Assembly (NCBI RefSeq): GCF_043290135.1
Contig: NC_134709.1
Coordinates: 69,521,456-69,585,455, forward strand
Source of the DNA: Rhipicephalus microplus
Taxonomy: Eukaryota > Arthropoda > Arachnida > Ixodida > Ixodidae
DNA length: 64,000 bases
Direction: 5' to 3'
The position numbers and the translations under genes were made by a program. The notes under the pieces were generated by a model. That model was given only the letters and a program-made list of their open reading frames with translations, did no database searches and was not told the DNA's origin. Shown here one piece after another: positions 41,936 through 63,198 of the stretch (its first letter is position 1; each line of letters opens with the position of its first letter).

Positions 41936-43369
41936 ATTAGTAATGTAGGATTTGTAGCTTCACCCTACACTTTACGTTATTGTGTGCACTGCATACATTT
42001 AACGGAATAGGCTCGCCTTGCCGCATCGAATAATTTAACGACGTGGGTAGGTTTAACACAGCGCCATCGCTAATCCGTCCAAGGACTTCATGCAGTGCAT
42101 ACAGTTAACGGTGGCGTTTCTCCTGCAGAGTTATTACGTGCATTGTGTACGTTCAACGGTAAAGGTTCGCCTAAGCCATGCAACTAATAAAATGCGCTTG
42201 CTCTTCGGCAGGCCTTATGAGGACGAAGACTTCCAGGCAGTCCGAGTATAGGCTGGTGACCTCATCAAGATGACGCGAATCTTGCGCAGTTGCCTCATTT
42301 TCTTCACCTTCACGCAAGTGGCCATCCTCGACCACTCCTGTCAAGATTGGCAATCACAAAGTAAGATTTTCATTTTAAGCAGGTGGCTCACAGCTCCATG
42401 CCCCCACTACTAAAGCGGTGTAATGATTTCCTTTCTACTCAGCACTTACGAAAGAAGGGCATGAATCAGGTACTTGCACTTTTTGTAAGACACAGCTTAA
42501 TGAAACTAACAAACAATGAGCGAAGAAAGGTTCTCTGGACATTATTTGTAATTTTAAAAAATACTGCAGTAAATATTTAGTAAGAAAGTCTAAAAAATTG
42601 AAGTGGACGAATAGACATCGTGCAGTTTGGGACCGAACTTACAACCTTTTGAAACTATTTTTGTTTCCTGCCTCCGACCCTCCCTCAGTGTCTTTTTTTT
42701 TTTAATTCAGCCATACCTTGCTTTTCCGAAAGACGTGTGCGCAGGTGATTACAGCCTGAAAATAATATAAATCTTCGTTATTACAGCACACTTGGTAATA
42801 AGACGAATTCCTCCACTCTACTACAGTGTGAACAAAAAAGAATTAGCATGAAGGTTTGTTGTGGTCCGATATTCTTGAATTTTAAAGTGATGATCACATC
42901 TTTTGGACATGTGATGGGGTGGCCTGAGGTACTCGTCTTTCTTAATGGGAGTCTCCTTATGTTATAATCGAAAAAACATATGAAAGCGAAATTTTTTCCT
43001 GCGAGGAGGCAGAGCTTTCCATTTCAGCTCATTTTCAATTTCAGTGCAGCTGTCATCCAGATTATGCCACCTTAGAACGAACCTTTCCACTCGGTTTTAT
43101 ATTCTCTCAATTAGATCAACCAAAGAATTTTGGTGTAGACCCCACGCACAACACGCATATTCTGAAATTGGACGGACGAATAAAAAGAATATAAGGAGTA
43201 TTTTTTTGAAGCTTCAGGTGAGGATATCAGATTACGCTGAATATGGCCTCCCAATATCCCCTCCTTAGTGGCGGGTAGCAAACTGGACACTAGAACGATA
43301 GATCAACTCCTGCTGGTACAAGCCCACAAGACATTCTCGAGCACACGCTTACTCCTGAAGCTGGGGCTC
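41936..43369. other. No gene; short recurring GCACTGCATAC motif
   Basis: The string GTGCA(C/T)TG(C/T)(A/G)TAC followed by TTAACGG or a close variant occurs near 41986, 42091 and 42140. The 60-codon minus frame at 42171-42353 is not recognisable. The rest is AT-rich. Confidence 0.4.
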
Positions 43370-43608
43370 GCCCCGCCGTGGTGGTCTAGTGGCTAAGGTA
43401 CTCGGCTGCTGACCCGCAGGTCGCGGGTTCGATTCCCGGCTGCGGCGGCTGCATTTCCGATGGAGGCGTAAGTGTTGTAGGCCCGTGTACTCAGATTTGG
43501 GTGCACGTTAAAGAACCCCAGGTGGTCAAAATTTCCGGAGCCCTCCACTACGGCGTCTCTCATAATCAAATGGTGGTTTTGGGACGTTAAACTCCACAAA
43601 TCAATCAA
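43370..43608 (+). mobile_element. Ruka-like SINE with 14-bp target duplication
   Basis: The best-preserved copy. It has box A GTGGTCTAGTGGCTAAGG and box B GGGTTCGATTCCC, body ATTTGGGTGCACGTTAAAG and tail (TCAA)n. TGAAGCTGGGGCTC flanks it at 43356-43369 and 43609-43622. Confidence 0.92.
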
Positions 43609-43808
43609 TGAAGCTGGGGCTCCTAACACGTATACATCGTCTTGGCAACGGACATGCGCGGTGTCGGCTTGTTCCGCTTTTCCACGCTCCCCTGGAAGTC
43701 GTCTGTCACGCGTGATTTTAGCCCTAACGTAAACTCAACTGATGTTAGCAGTGGCGTACCGACTCTTTCACGAGTGGGGAGGCAAACCTACCTCACCCGT
43801 AAGCCGGG

Positions 43809-43811
<3 letters not shown>

Positions 43812-43879
<68 letters not shown>
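43812..43879. repeat. (TA)n microsatellite
   Basis: Uninterrupted (TA)n of about 34 units, ending exactly where the gypsy remnant begins. Confidence 0.97.
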
Positions 43880-43881
<2 letters not shown>

Positions 43882-43884
43882 AAG

Positions 43885-45720
43885 AATCCGCAGTCCTCAA
43901 CTTTCCGCGACCCTTTCGTTCCAAAGAACTACGCAGTTTCCTTGGACTCGCATCGTACTTTCACCGCTTCATTCGCAACTTTGCCACTATTGCCGCTCCT
44001 CTTTACAAGCTCCTTGCTAGTACCCGTTCCTTCGATTGGAATGATCAATGCGAAACCTCGTTTCAAGAGCTCAAGCAGGCACTCACATCCCCACCGGTGG
44101 TTTGTTATTTTAATGACAAGGCACCTACGATATCACACACTGACGCTAGTAGACAAGGAATCGGCGCCGCACTCCTCCAGCGCGACCATGCCTTTCGTGA
44201 GAAAGTTGTCGCGTATGCAAGCCGCACTCTGACCTCTGCAGAGAAGAGGTACTCGATAACCAAACAAGAGTGCTTGGCTGTTGTCTGGTCCATCCAAAAA
44301 TTTCCTCCGTATCTACATGGTCGACATTTTACTGTTGTGACAGACCACCATGCTCTTTGCTGGTTGCCCACAATCAAAAACTTGTCGGGACGACTTGTCC
44401 GCTGGATTCTCCGGTTACAATCGTATGAATTCGACGTCATCTACAAGACTGGAAGACAACACCAAGATGCCGACGCTTTGTCACGATGCGCTTTGCCGCA
44501 GTCTTCGGCGCACGTCACATCCCCTTGTCAAATCGGCTATACGGAGGACGCCTCGTCGATATCATCGATTTCTTCTCTACCTTCATCCACCCGTCCGTCA
44601 GTACTTACCACTCACCAGCGAGCCGATTCTTATTGCACTGACATCATCGGTCAGCTTACCGGCGCTTCATCTTCTCCAAATGCCAGACTCCGGAAACAAC
44701 TTCGACTATTCAATTTGGAGGACGATGTGCTACATCGATACATTTTACACCCGGAAGGCCACCGATGGGTTCCCGTCGTACCACGCGCACTACGCACAGA
44801 AGTTCTGCGCGCTTCCCACGACGACCCGACGTCAGGACACTTGGGTTACTACAAAACATACGAGCGCATCCGCAGTCGATTCTTCTGGTCAGGTCTTTCC
44901 ACGACGGTAGCTAAATATATTGCCTCGTGCGCACTTTGCCAACACCGCAAGCGGCCCACTACTGCTCCAGTCGGGACCCTACAACCACTTCCTTGTCCAT
45001 CAGAGCCGTTCTCTGTCGTCGGAATTGACCTCTTCGGGCCCCTCCCAAATACATCAGACGGCAAGAGATGGATCGTCACCGCGGTTGATCACTTGACCCG
45101 GTACGCTGAGACGGCCTCGGCTTCGATCACTTCAGGAACTGCTTCGGAAGTAGCAACTTTCTTCTTGCATTCTATTTGCCTACGTCACGGAGCCCCTCGT
45201 GTTCTTTTGAGCGACCGGAGCAAGGCATTTTTTTCAAGCACGCTCAGTGAAGTTCTTCAAGCATCAAAAACATTTCATAAAACAACATCTAGCTATCACC
45301 CGCAAACCAATGGCTTAACGGAAAGATTTCATTGCACGCTGTGTGACATGCTGTCCATGTATATCCGACCGGACCATCGCAATTGGAATGCCATACTTCC
45401 CTTTGTCACGTATGCATATAATACGTCAGTTCAACGAACCACAGGCTATTCTCCATTCTTCCTAGTATACGGACGCCAACCGACATCACCACTCGACGTT
45501 TCATTCTTTTCTGGCCCCGTCAACACTTCACCATTCGTTTGCGACCAGTTTCTGTCCCGTGTTGCTCGATGCCGTCGTCTTGCCCGTGTAAACACCGAAG
45601 CTAGTCAAGAAGATCGCAAACATCGTTACGATGCCACTCACCGTGTCGTTCTCTACCGCCCTGGCGACGATGTACTTCTGTGGACTCCTGCGCGAACGCC
45701 TGGTTTTAAGCGAGAAGCTT
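43885..45720 (+). pseudogene. Gypsy pol remnant: RT end, RNase H, integrase
   Basis: The open frame begins at about 43885 (NFPRPFRSKELRSFLGLASY, the RT connection region), upstream of the first ATG-like codon, and runs to TGA at 45720. Counting from 44097, RNase H has HTDASRQG near 14-21 and VTDHHALCW near 81-89. The integrase has an H/C finger (HDDPTSGHLG and CALCQHRK), then D311, D373 and E409 with 35 residues between the last two. A single-base frameshift near 45700 shifts the end to the neighbouring frame, which continues LSEKLESRYLGPY to the stop at 45879. The N-terminal RT palm is missing, so this copy cannot be autonomous. Confidence 0.88.
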
Positions 45721-45879
45721 GAGTCACGCTATCTTGGCCCCTACAAAGTTATCGAACAGACTTCACCGGTGAACTACCTTGTCACACCTGTTCATGTCCC
45801 CACTGACCAACGCTGCCGCGGGACAGAGATTGTTCACGTTGCGCGTCTTAAGCCCTATCGTATGCGTTCCCCAGCGTAA
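45721..45879 (+). pseudogene. Gypsy integrase C-terminus after frameshift
   Basis: Continues the integrase C-terminal GPY module in the next frame (YLGPYKVIEQ, then EIVHVARLKPY). The equivalent segment of the 24346-26181 copy is in frame. Confidence 0.85.
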
Positions 45880-45921
45880 TTCGCGGCCAGGCTGGCCGCT
45901 TCCGTCGACGGGGGAACTTAG

Positions 45922-46049
45922 TGTAAGAATTCATTGGACGTCATCCTCATCTGTCAATAACCATCATCAGTCTTCGCCCGTTCCTCTTCATCATCAGCGC
46001 CATTTCGCTGTTGCTTGAATAAAGCGTCAGCTGAACCCGTGGTATTTCA
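45922..46049 (+). repeat. 3' LTR of the second gypsy remnant
   Basis: Starts TGTAAGAATTC after a polypurine stretch, has an AATAAA signal at 46018-46023 and ends GGTATTTCA before (TA)n. The right end is inferred. Confidence 0.65.
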
Positions 46050-46251
<202 letters not shown>

Positions 46252-46324
46252 TGACTGCTATATAAGGGAAAGAAGTGTATACCCAAGGGCTCGTTTTTTC
46301 TTGTTTTGACACAATAACAAGGCG

Positions 46325-46573
46325 ATCTAACAGACAATAATGCCTAGGAATGTATAGGGGAGGTTATTAGAACCAATGTAATGTAAATAAGAAGAAAGAA
46401 AAGTGGGTGAAAAAAATAACTTGCCGTGAGCAGGAAACGAACCTACGACCTTCTAATAACGCGTTCCTGCTCACGGCAAGTTATTTTTCACCCACTTTTC
46501 TTTCTTCTTATTTACATTACTTTGGTTGTAGTAACTTCCCATATACATTCATTGGCTATAATGACTGTTGCAT
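46325..46573. mobile_element. Family D SINE inverted pair (foldback)
   Basis: 46325-46435 and 46465-46573 are inverted copies with a loop of about 29 bases. The best-matched parts are AAGTGGGTGAAAAA(AA)TAACTTGCC and its complement around GGCAAGTTATTTTTCACCC. Each half is the 5' body of a family D SINE. Confidence 0.75.

Positions 46574-46575
<2 letters not shown>

Positions 46576-46648
<73 letters not shown>
46576..46648. repeat. (AT)n microsatellite
   Basis: About 36 AT units. Confidence 0.97.
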
Positions 46649-46651
<3 letters not shown>

Positions 46652-48599
46652 TGAGGATCTGCTGTGTTGTAACATAGCCTGGTAACAATATCAATATCCC
46701 GTAAGGACGTAATTAAGTGATTACTGTTGGGATGAAAAACTATGCCTTGTTGGTTTCCCCAGCGTGCAGCCAAGAAAGATCACTGTCGAAAGTTGGGGGG
46801 GGGGGGCTTCAGCACCCCAACTTTTCTCAGTGGGGGAGGGGGAAGCTTGCGCCCCTTTGCCCCCTCCCCCTCCCCCGGCTGATACCCCTATGCATGTTAG
46901 GTGAGTCCCGCGTCAGCAATACGATGTGAATTGTAGGGTGTGTCACTGCCTGCCATGCGTAGACGCCAAGGACACCGTCTTGAATACTTATTGCTGTAGC
47001 AAGAAGATAAGCTCATCCACGGCAATATTTATCCTCCGGTTATCTGCCCATCTTTCCGCATAACGTTTATTGCTTCAGCTTCCTCTCTTCTTAGCCATTT
47101 CACTTAGGAAACTTCGCGAAATGGCTACGTTTCCTCTATCATCACATTAAGAGACTTGATTTTCCCTTGGCATCGTGCTCTATTTAGTGACGATATAAAA
47201 GTGAGTGAGTCAACTAGGATACCTTGTGTTTTAGGTAATCGCATAGAGAGGGTGTAGATCAGTGATCTCCACCGCCACGGTATAGTATGTTGGAGTTGGT
47301 TTATTACTTACCGAAGTAAACAACTCGCACACTGAGGGCTAGGTATATGGCGTGAGTATACTGCGAACAAATGCACTGAGCGTTTTGGTCCTTATAAATG
47401 CTTTTTTTTCAGGAAACACCAAAGACTATGACGTCTGCGAGACTGAAGTATGCATAAAGAAAGGTGAGAACGCTGCGATACATAATGACAAAGACAGAGA
47501 AAGAAAAACAGATAGAGAGAAATGACTGTTTTCTGTCAAGCTAGGACATAATCATTTCTCGAAGGCCGCCGACACTAATCTTTTCGCTAGTTAATATGCG
47601 CAAAGGGGGGGGGGGGGGGGCTTTGGGTGATGACGAGACTGTAGGACTGCATGGCAGAAGAAGAAAAAGAATGGCTTTTTCGTTCCGGCATGCGCATGGC
47701 CAGTGGTTAAAGCAATGACGATAAAGAAATCGGCGCCCTAAAGGGACCAGAATGTTGAGCTGAATAGTACTCAGAGTTTGTTTGAGCAGTGGAGAGTCAA
47801 AGTTGTGGGGGCGGTAGAGGCTGCTACAAAGGCTGCCGGTGTCTGCAGTGCAGAATCAGAGTTTTGTTGCAAAAGTGTGCCCCGTAACCTATCATCAGGA
47901 CACGGCCACGGCATCCAGCTGTTAATTTTATGTGCAAGCTCACGAGGGAAGCAATCACCGGTAATTTCCGCCCCACTTGGCAGCCACGTTATACAGTAAC
48001 CAAGGCAGGGGAGAGGAAATAAAGAGCGTCGCCAAAGTCGTTATGGCGATTCTAGTAGAGTCAGTTGTCAAGAGAGTTAGCCAGGATGTCTGCCATGGCC
48101 CCAATCCGGTGAGGAGACGCTGGAAGAAGGGATAGTTCTTGCGTTGCATGAATTATCGCGATCCATTCAGGAGATAGAGGCTAGGTAGGAAAGGATAAGG
48201 CGCCACCAGTGGATGTGACTGGAATGTCAAGGAGGGTGGGTGTTACGACTATGCACAGTGGGGTGCGACAGAAAATATTTGGTCACGCTTCAAAACTATA
48301 GTGTAAATGGTCGGTTGGGAAATGCCTACTTTATCTTTTTTCAACAAAACTAAACAAAAAAAAACAAAAATGCTTCTGTACATTTTATCCAGTGTGGAGA
48401 AGACGTTCATGCTGTGGCTGTAAAAGTTGCGTGCTACATAAATGTGATTTGGCATTTTTAATATTCATAAAGAAATGTTCAGATCTGAGACATTTAGTGG
48501 AAGATATGCTGCCTCACACCCTTCTTTGTTGGGATTCTGTTGCTTTCTTCATGGAGAACTATTGTGGCTGTGAATCCACTGTAGATTTATTCTAGTATG
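46649..48599. other. No gene recognised
   Basis: Contains poly-G near 46796-46806 and 47606-47620. The 73-codon frame at 47778-47999 has no known motif. Confidence 0.35.
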
Positions 48600-48601
48600 T
48601 T

Positions 48602-48905
48602 TATGTAGGGTTTGTTGATGCCCTGATTCTGCAGTGCCTGAATTACTGCTGATGTCTCGACTGAGTCAAAGTTCTTCTCATATTCTATGAAGGCTATGCA
48701 TTAGGGTTGGTTGTATTCCGCGTATTTCTGTAATACTTGATTCATAGTAACAATTTGGTCTATTGTGGAGTAGCCTCAACGGAATCCTGGTTGATACTTC
48801 AGTTCAATCAACCAAGGATCAAGCAGGATTTCATACAGGCTACTCCACAATGGACCATATTATTACTAACAGTCAGGTAATGAAGAAAAGTGCGGAATAC
48901 AGCCG
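48602..48905. pseudogene. Two LINE RT fragments, head to head
   Basis: The minus strand at 48602-48785 translates to an RT palm piece (TMNQVLQKYAEYN, then EYEKNFDSVETS). The plus strand at 48787-48905 gives GYSTMDHIITNSQVMKKSAEY, the same RT region. The shared part forms an inverted repeat around TGGAGTAGCC and GGCTACTCCA. It is a RTE-like or BovB-like RT judged from FDSVE; the class is tentative. Confidence 0.6.
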
Positions 48906-49074
48906 ACCCTTTGTGGTCAGCTGCCAGCTCGCAATAAGACCACGTGCTATGTGACCCCAACAGACAAACAATGAGAGTCTTACTGTCAACTCAATGGAAG
49001 CAGGTGGGACTTACTGATGCTCCCACGTTTAAATTCGCGTTCATACCCAATAAAAGTGGATTAGGCGATTGCCG
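48906..49074. other. No gene recognised
   Basis: Short intergenic stretch between the RT relic and the SINE. Confidence 0.4.
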
Positions 49075-49275
49075 CCGTAGTCTCTCAGTTGGCAAAACAT
49101 CTGACGCATTATTGGAACGTCGCAGGTTCCGTCCCTTCCCACGGCAAGTTACCTTTTCGTTCACTTTTCTTTGTTCGCAATTACTTCTAATAACACGCCC
49201 TCGACTTTCTTTGGGTTATTTTCTGCCAGTTCTCATTATTATTGTGGCTATAGCTAGCTTGGTATCCGGAATCTG
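49075..49275 (+). mobile_element. tRNA-derived SINE, family D
   Basis: Head GTAGTCTCTCAGTTGGCAAA and CAGGTTCCGTCCC. The body has CACGGCAAGTTACCTTTTCG and CTAATAACACGCCCTCGAC. It matches the families at 41762-41935 and 46325-46573. Confidence 0.65.
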
Positions 49276-51017
49276 GCTAAAAGTGCATAGGTGGTACTAG
49301 CTTCCGATGAAACAGTGGAATATGGTGCTTACATTCTTTTTAAGGGACAGAAGCTTGCTTTGTAACTCTTTCATTTCATTTTTATTTCTTGTAAGTTGCG
49401 TGTTTTCATATTTCTAAGCGTGCGATAGCAGACTTCCGCTTAAAGGTGGGAGAGTAAAGTGGGACGTGCAGTGACGCCACGTACGTATTTACTCGCACAA
49501 TTTGTGCTTGTTTTTGCGATTCTGGGGCTCCGAGAGGGTGGTGCGCGAATTACGCGAAGATTTAGTGAACGCATACAAAATAATGTGCAGTAGTCCTAAC
49601 GCGCGAAGGATACACAACAAAGAAAATAAAATAAATTGGAGCGCCAATCAAGTGTACTTGTTTATTTAACAGCATAGCACGTACTTTAACCAGTCAGACC
49701 CGGTCACGCGTGATACGTCCAGTTGGAATCGCTGATCCAGAGGTCCGATTCATCGAGAATTATCGTCGCGGCCGCTGCCACCACCCTACCAAAGCGTATC
49801 GCCCTCGGTTTTGTCCAGCGCGTTCGAGTGCCCTTTTTGTTTGAAGCTCCTCTCGACAATGCTGAAAGAAACTAGGTCCCCTAACACGGCGTTCGCACAT
49901 AATTGCACATTCGCACATAATTGAAAAGTCCTTCTTTAATGGCAGGAAACTTGTTTAAGCAAGCGCGCATTCTCTTTCGGACCAATAGCACCGATTGTCA
50001 CACGTTGGAAATCTTCACATTGAAGTGCTTGGTGGTGGCATGATTTTCCTTTTTTTTTTCGGGAAACATCAGAACAGCGAGCTTGAATTTTGCCTCATAT
50101 GTAATTACGGTAGCCGATCGCAAGAGAACAGTCAAAACGCGAAGGACAGATGGCGAAACCTAAACTTCCGAAATCAACCAAACATGCGTTGCAGCGCGGA
50201 CACAGAAAGCTAGGGAAACAGTTGGCACGACAGGCATGACAGGCCCTCGCATGCTTCCGGCGCCGAAAGTTGTCCGTGCCGAGACGTGAGTGTGCATTCA
50301 CGCGGTGGTAGAGATGGAGAGATAGAGATAGAGAAACGCTGAGCAGTTCCGACGCCCTGTCAACAGGTTTGAGTGTTTGTGCACGGTATTATGGGGAGCC
50401 AAGTTCAGCGGAAGTCTTCCGAAGAAGTGACTTCAGACTCGTAGCCCCTCTGACTGCGCTCGCCTGATCGGCCGGCCGCCCGCCTGCCGTGCCCGTCCAG
50501 AGAATCCGGAGGTCCGCATTCTTTTCGTGTGCGCACTGGCGAGCTGGCTCAGCCGTGTTGGGGGGCGCAAAATGTGCGAGTAAATATTTTGTTTCTCATA
50601 ACGCTGACAGAACAATAGAGGTGCGAAAATTATGCGATGGCGCGATTTATGTGAGTAAATACCGTATTTTGTTTATGGCAGAGTGGCAGGTCGCTGTTGG
50701 CTAAAGTTCTGGTTGTAGAGGTTATGCTGCCATGATAGTTCAACCGTGAAGCTGTTTGGCGTATATTTATGCTTCATTCACGGACACTGATTAACCGCTA
50801 ACTGTAGCAAAGTAACGTTACTTATGCAAAGTGCACAAACATTCACCTTTCTTTCAGGTTTTACATTGGTGGTACGACGCCATGCTTGGTTCTACTGCAG
50901 AGGTCACGTGGCACTATAGCATATGACAACAACCGGAAATTATGCCATTGCGCTGTTTAGGCTATGGAAACAAGCTTATACATTGCTTGCTTTGCTAACT
51001 CGGCTAATTATTTCCAG
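49276..51017. other. No exon recognised upstream of the M13 gene
   Basis: No exon with a signal or transmembrane segment could be identified. Any 5' exon of the M13 gene would be here or further upstream. Confidence 0.35.
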
Positions 51018-60525
<9,508 letters not shown>

Positions 60526-61394
60526 GTGAGTACGTCAGTGAAACAAATAATAACAGGGTCGTGCAACACTTTATAGGCATGATCATAGAATTTTGCTAAT
60601 CTTACTAGTCGAGGCTTTCAAGAACACTAATTCTAAATATTATAGCGCAGCCTGCAGCCCGGAATTCTCGATAAGTTCTCAAATCAGCTAAAGATTGTTT
60701 TCCCTTATCTCGACCAATGACGCAACTCGCCCAAAAATCTCGCGTCACAGCCATTGCTTTGGCCATTGGCTGATTCACGTGCGGCGCGATCGGCTGTGAC
60801 GGTTGCCGTCGTGGGAGGCAGCAACTTGTCCACGCGTGCAATCGCACTGCAAAACCACGTATTCGAGGAAAAAAAAGTGCAGAATGTCACAAGGCGCGCG
60901 TGACGTATTTTCTTTCCCCGTGCCATCTCTCCATGCTTAGCTATCATCGGGACGAGAGAAAAAATTCAGTTGCAGTCTGCGACAAATTTTCGCAACTCTG
61001 TTCGTACTGGACGGACTCGGAAGTTTTTTTTTTGCTGTGGTGAATTTGAGGCAATACGCTCTTTTAGGGAATATATTTCATGACTACGTGAAAGAATCTT
61101 GCATGGCCCCTTTAGGTAAATAATATTCGGTGGGACCAAAATTGTATGGAATTCGTGAATAAGTACATTAGCGTTTGGCCACGCACGCATCGCACAATTG
61201 TGTTATTGTCCACTGGAATGGTTGGCAAGGTTTGCATACTTACACAACGAGGAACAGTAGCTTGTAAGGAATTTGGTTTTTTGTGCATTTCTACTTTCCG
61301 GAATTTTCACCCTCGCTCTTGACAATGAGGTGATAACATTAATATCGAACCGGCAATCATTGAAATCAGGCTGAATTACTACCAGATTGTTTTA
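60526..61394. other. No gene recognised; 5' part of an M13 intron or its end
   Basis: AT-rich. The frames at 60605-60947 (minus) carry no motif I know. Confidence 0.4.
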
Positions 61395-61630
61395 ATATTT
61401 TGGGGGGTTTTATTCTGAAAATATTACTATGTTTATGAGGGACACTGTAGTGAAGGGCTCTCAACAATTTGACGGCCTCGTCTTCCTCAACGTGCACCTA
61501 ATCTAAGCAAATGGGTCTCAAACGTTTTGCCGCCGTCAAAAGGCAATTATAGCGTGGCTGGGATTAAATCCTCCGACCTTCACATCAGCAATCAAGCACC
61601 GGAACCCCTAGATCATCGTGCCAGTTAGCG
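61395..61630 (-). mobile_element. Ruka-like SINE, old copy
   Basis: Diverged GGACACTGTAGTGAAGGGCT, CCTCAACGTGCACCTAATCT and GCTGGGATTAAATCC strings in the family order on the minus strand. Confidence 0.7.
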
Positions 61631-61777
61631 GAGCATTCTAGCAGCTGAGGATATGTCGTTGAGTGTTAGTCTATATAAATTTCGTTAGTGTGTGGCGGGT
61701 AGTTCAAGGCCAGGAGAAATAAAAAAGATACGAATCAATAAGTTGCGGGCTCTAATTGAAGCGCGATAAGGTCAATT
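61631..61777. other. Left flank of the Penelope-like element
   Basis: Nothing recognised. Confidence 0.4.
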
Positions 61778-61789
61778 AGTCTGCCTCTG
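61778..61789. repeat. Left 12-bp target-site duplication
   Basis: AGTCTGCCTCTG, identical to 63233-63244. Confidence 0.85.
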
Positions 61790-61916
61790 CATGATGATGG
61801 ATGGTAGCGCAGACAACGAACACGGACAAGAGAAGGCACATAGACACAACACAGCGCTAACTTTCAACAACAGTTTATTACACGCAGATCTCCGTGGTGT
61901 ATGCGATCCACCACGC
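61789..61916. repeat. Left 128-bp inverted repeat of Penelope-like element
   Basis: Begins GCATGATGATGGATGG and ends GATCCACCACGC. Its complement is 63071-63198. Its first G is also the last base of the left target duplication. Confidence 0.93.
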
Positions 61917-62937
61917 AATGGACAGGAGGCTATCAGGACGCCTAAATGAATACAATGTTGTGCACGTATTTAGGTACGTCGATGACTTTTTAGTGTTTAT
62001 CAATGACAGAACTGCAGATTTTGCTACTCAATGTAATAGCGTGTGTAGCGTTTTTCGTGAGGGGCTTAACCCACTTGAAGTGACTTTTGAAATGCCATGT
62101 GACGGAAGGCTCAGATTTCTTGACATTAACTTTCAATTCTCAGATGAAAAAACATGCTGGTGTTACGAGCCCAGAGCAAGTAAGCCTTTACTACAGTTTC
62201 ACTCAGCGCATACTAAACTGGTAAAACGAGGCATTGCGAAGATGTGCTTGAGTGAGGCACTAAAGAAGTCCTGCCGGTGCCTCATGAATGAAAGCTTCAG
62301 ACAACAGGTCTCGAGGCTAAGCAATGCCGGGTACCCCAAGAGCCTCGTCGTGTCCGTTGCTGAAGGATTGCACAGAAAAGTGCTGGAGAAAAGATGTGAA
62401 GGGATGGATAGGGTGAGCTCAAGAAAGGAAAGTTTTGGCGTGATTCCATACATGCATAAGGTTTCTCACAGGATAAAAAAGATTGCGGAAAAATGTGGCA
62501 CTAACGTAGTTTTCTCGGCACCCAATAAGTTGGTGAGTCTGTGCAGAAGCACAAGACCAGACAAGGGAAAATCAAATGTATGCCAAAAGAAACATAGAAA
62601 CCTATTTGTGGAGTGCATCATGTGTGTTGTATACCTCATTCCACTTACTTGTGGAAAGTGTTATATCGGTCAGACCGGTAGATGCATAAACGATCGCTTG
62701 CGCGAGCACAATAACAAAGTAAATAGTGTTGTTCCTGATGGTTTTCTTTCCCTTCATTGCCAGAGATGTAAGTGCACACCGAAATTCAAGGAAACGGTTA
62801 TAATCAATAGAAGTAGGCACGAGATGACGCGGTTGGTATTGGAGGCCGGCAGAATTGCAGAGCTAGGTGACACGTGTGTGAGCAGCCCATCAGTGGTGTT
62901 GACAGATAAGGAACTTGATTACATGTATTCGCGATAG
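61894..62937 (+). CDS. Penelope-like RT (C-terminal part) with GIY-YIG endonuclease, 5' truncated
   Basis: 347 codons, opening inside the left inverted repeat at a GTG, so the first 7-8 residues are repeat-derived. FRYVDDFLVF (YVDD at residues 28-31) is the RT catalytic box. The fingers and first palm motifs are missing, so the protein is shorter than a full Penelope product (usually 700-850). RT thumb-like sequence follows (RFLDINFQF). The GIY-YIG endonuclease is at about 244-275: VYLIPLTCGKCYIGQTGRC then RLREHNN. A Cys cluster (HCQRCKC) lies just before the C-terminus. The family uses the endonuclease to nick DNA and the RT to copy its RNA. Confidence 0.88.
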   Translation: MVYAIHHAMDRRLSGRLNEYNVVHVFRYVDDFLVFINDRTADFATQCNSVCSVFREGLNPLEVTFEMPCDGRLRFLDINFQFSDEKTCWCYEPRASKPLLQFHSAHTKLVKRGIAKMCLSEALKKSCRCLMNESFRQQVSRLSNAGYPKSLVVSVAEGLHRKVLEKRCEGMDRVSSRKESFGVIPYMHKVSHRIKKIAEKCGTNVVFSAPNKLVSLCRSTRPDKGKSNVCQKKHRNLFVECIMCVVYLIPLTCGKCYIGQTGRCINDRLREHNNKVNSVVPDGFLSLHCQRCKCTPKFKETVIINRSRHEMTRLVLEAGRIAELGDTCVSSPSVVLTDKELDYMYSR

Positions 62938-63070
62938 GGTTTGTGGTAACATGGGATAAAAGGAAGAAAGAAAAAGTAAAAAAAGATTGAAAAATATAAA
63001 ATTGTAAAGTATTGGAACACGCGCGTTGGTTATATTTGATGGTGTTTAGAGCTACGCACGTGCGACGTTG

Positions 63071-63198
63071 GCGTGGTGGATCGCATACACCACGGAGATC
63101 TGCGTGTAATAAACTGTTGTTGAAAGTTAGCGCTGTGTTGTGTCTATGTGCCTTCTCTTGTCCGTGTTCGTTGTCTGCGCTACCATCCATCATCATGC
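63071..63198. repeat. Right 128-bp inverted repeat of Penelope-like element
   Basis: Perfect complement of 61789-61916. Confidence 0.93.

Larger units (their letters stand above)
43879..46049 (+). mobile_element. Ty3/gypsy remnant between (TA)n tracts
   Basis: The plus-strand pol segment starts at the RT thumb and connection region. It is followed by a polypurine stretch (GACGGGGGAACTTA, 45907-45920) and a short 3' LTR (45922-46049). The 5' junction reads TGTAAGAAT, the same nine bases as the LTR start, directly joined to pol; this may be all that is left of the 5' LTR. gag, protease and most of RT are missing. Both sides abut (TA)n, which fits insertion into a TA-rich target. Confidence 0.75.

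Noticed and set aside
43380..43445. tRNA gene
   Set aside because: It is the head of a Ruka-like SINE bounded by a target duplication.
43642..44020. IYIYIY-repeat ORFs
   Set aside because: Translation of (TA)n plus misframed gypsy pol.
49195..49300. Possible signal-anchor exon (hydrophobic stretch) for the M13 gene
   Set aside because: The hydrophobic stretch lies in the tail of a family D SINE.
61894..62937. Host gene with YVDD
   Set aside because: YVDD plus GIY-YIG with flanking inverted repeats and TSD is a Penelope-like element.
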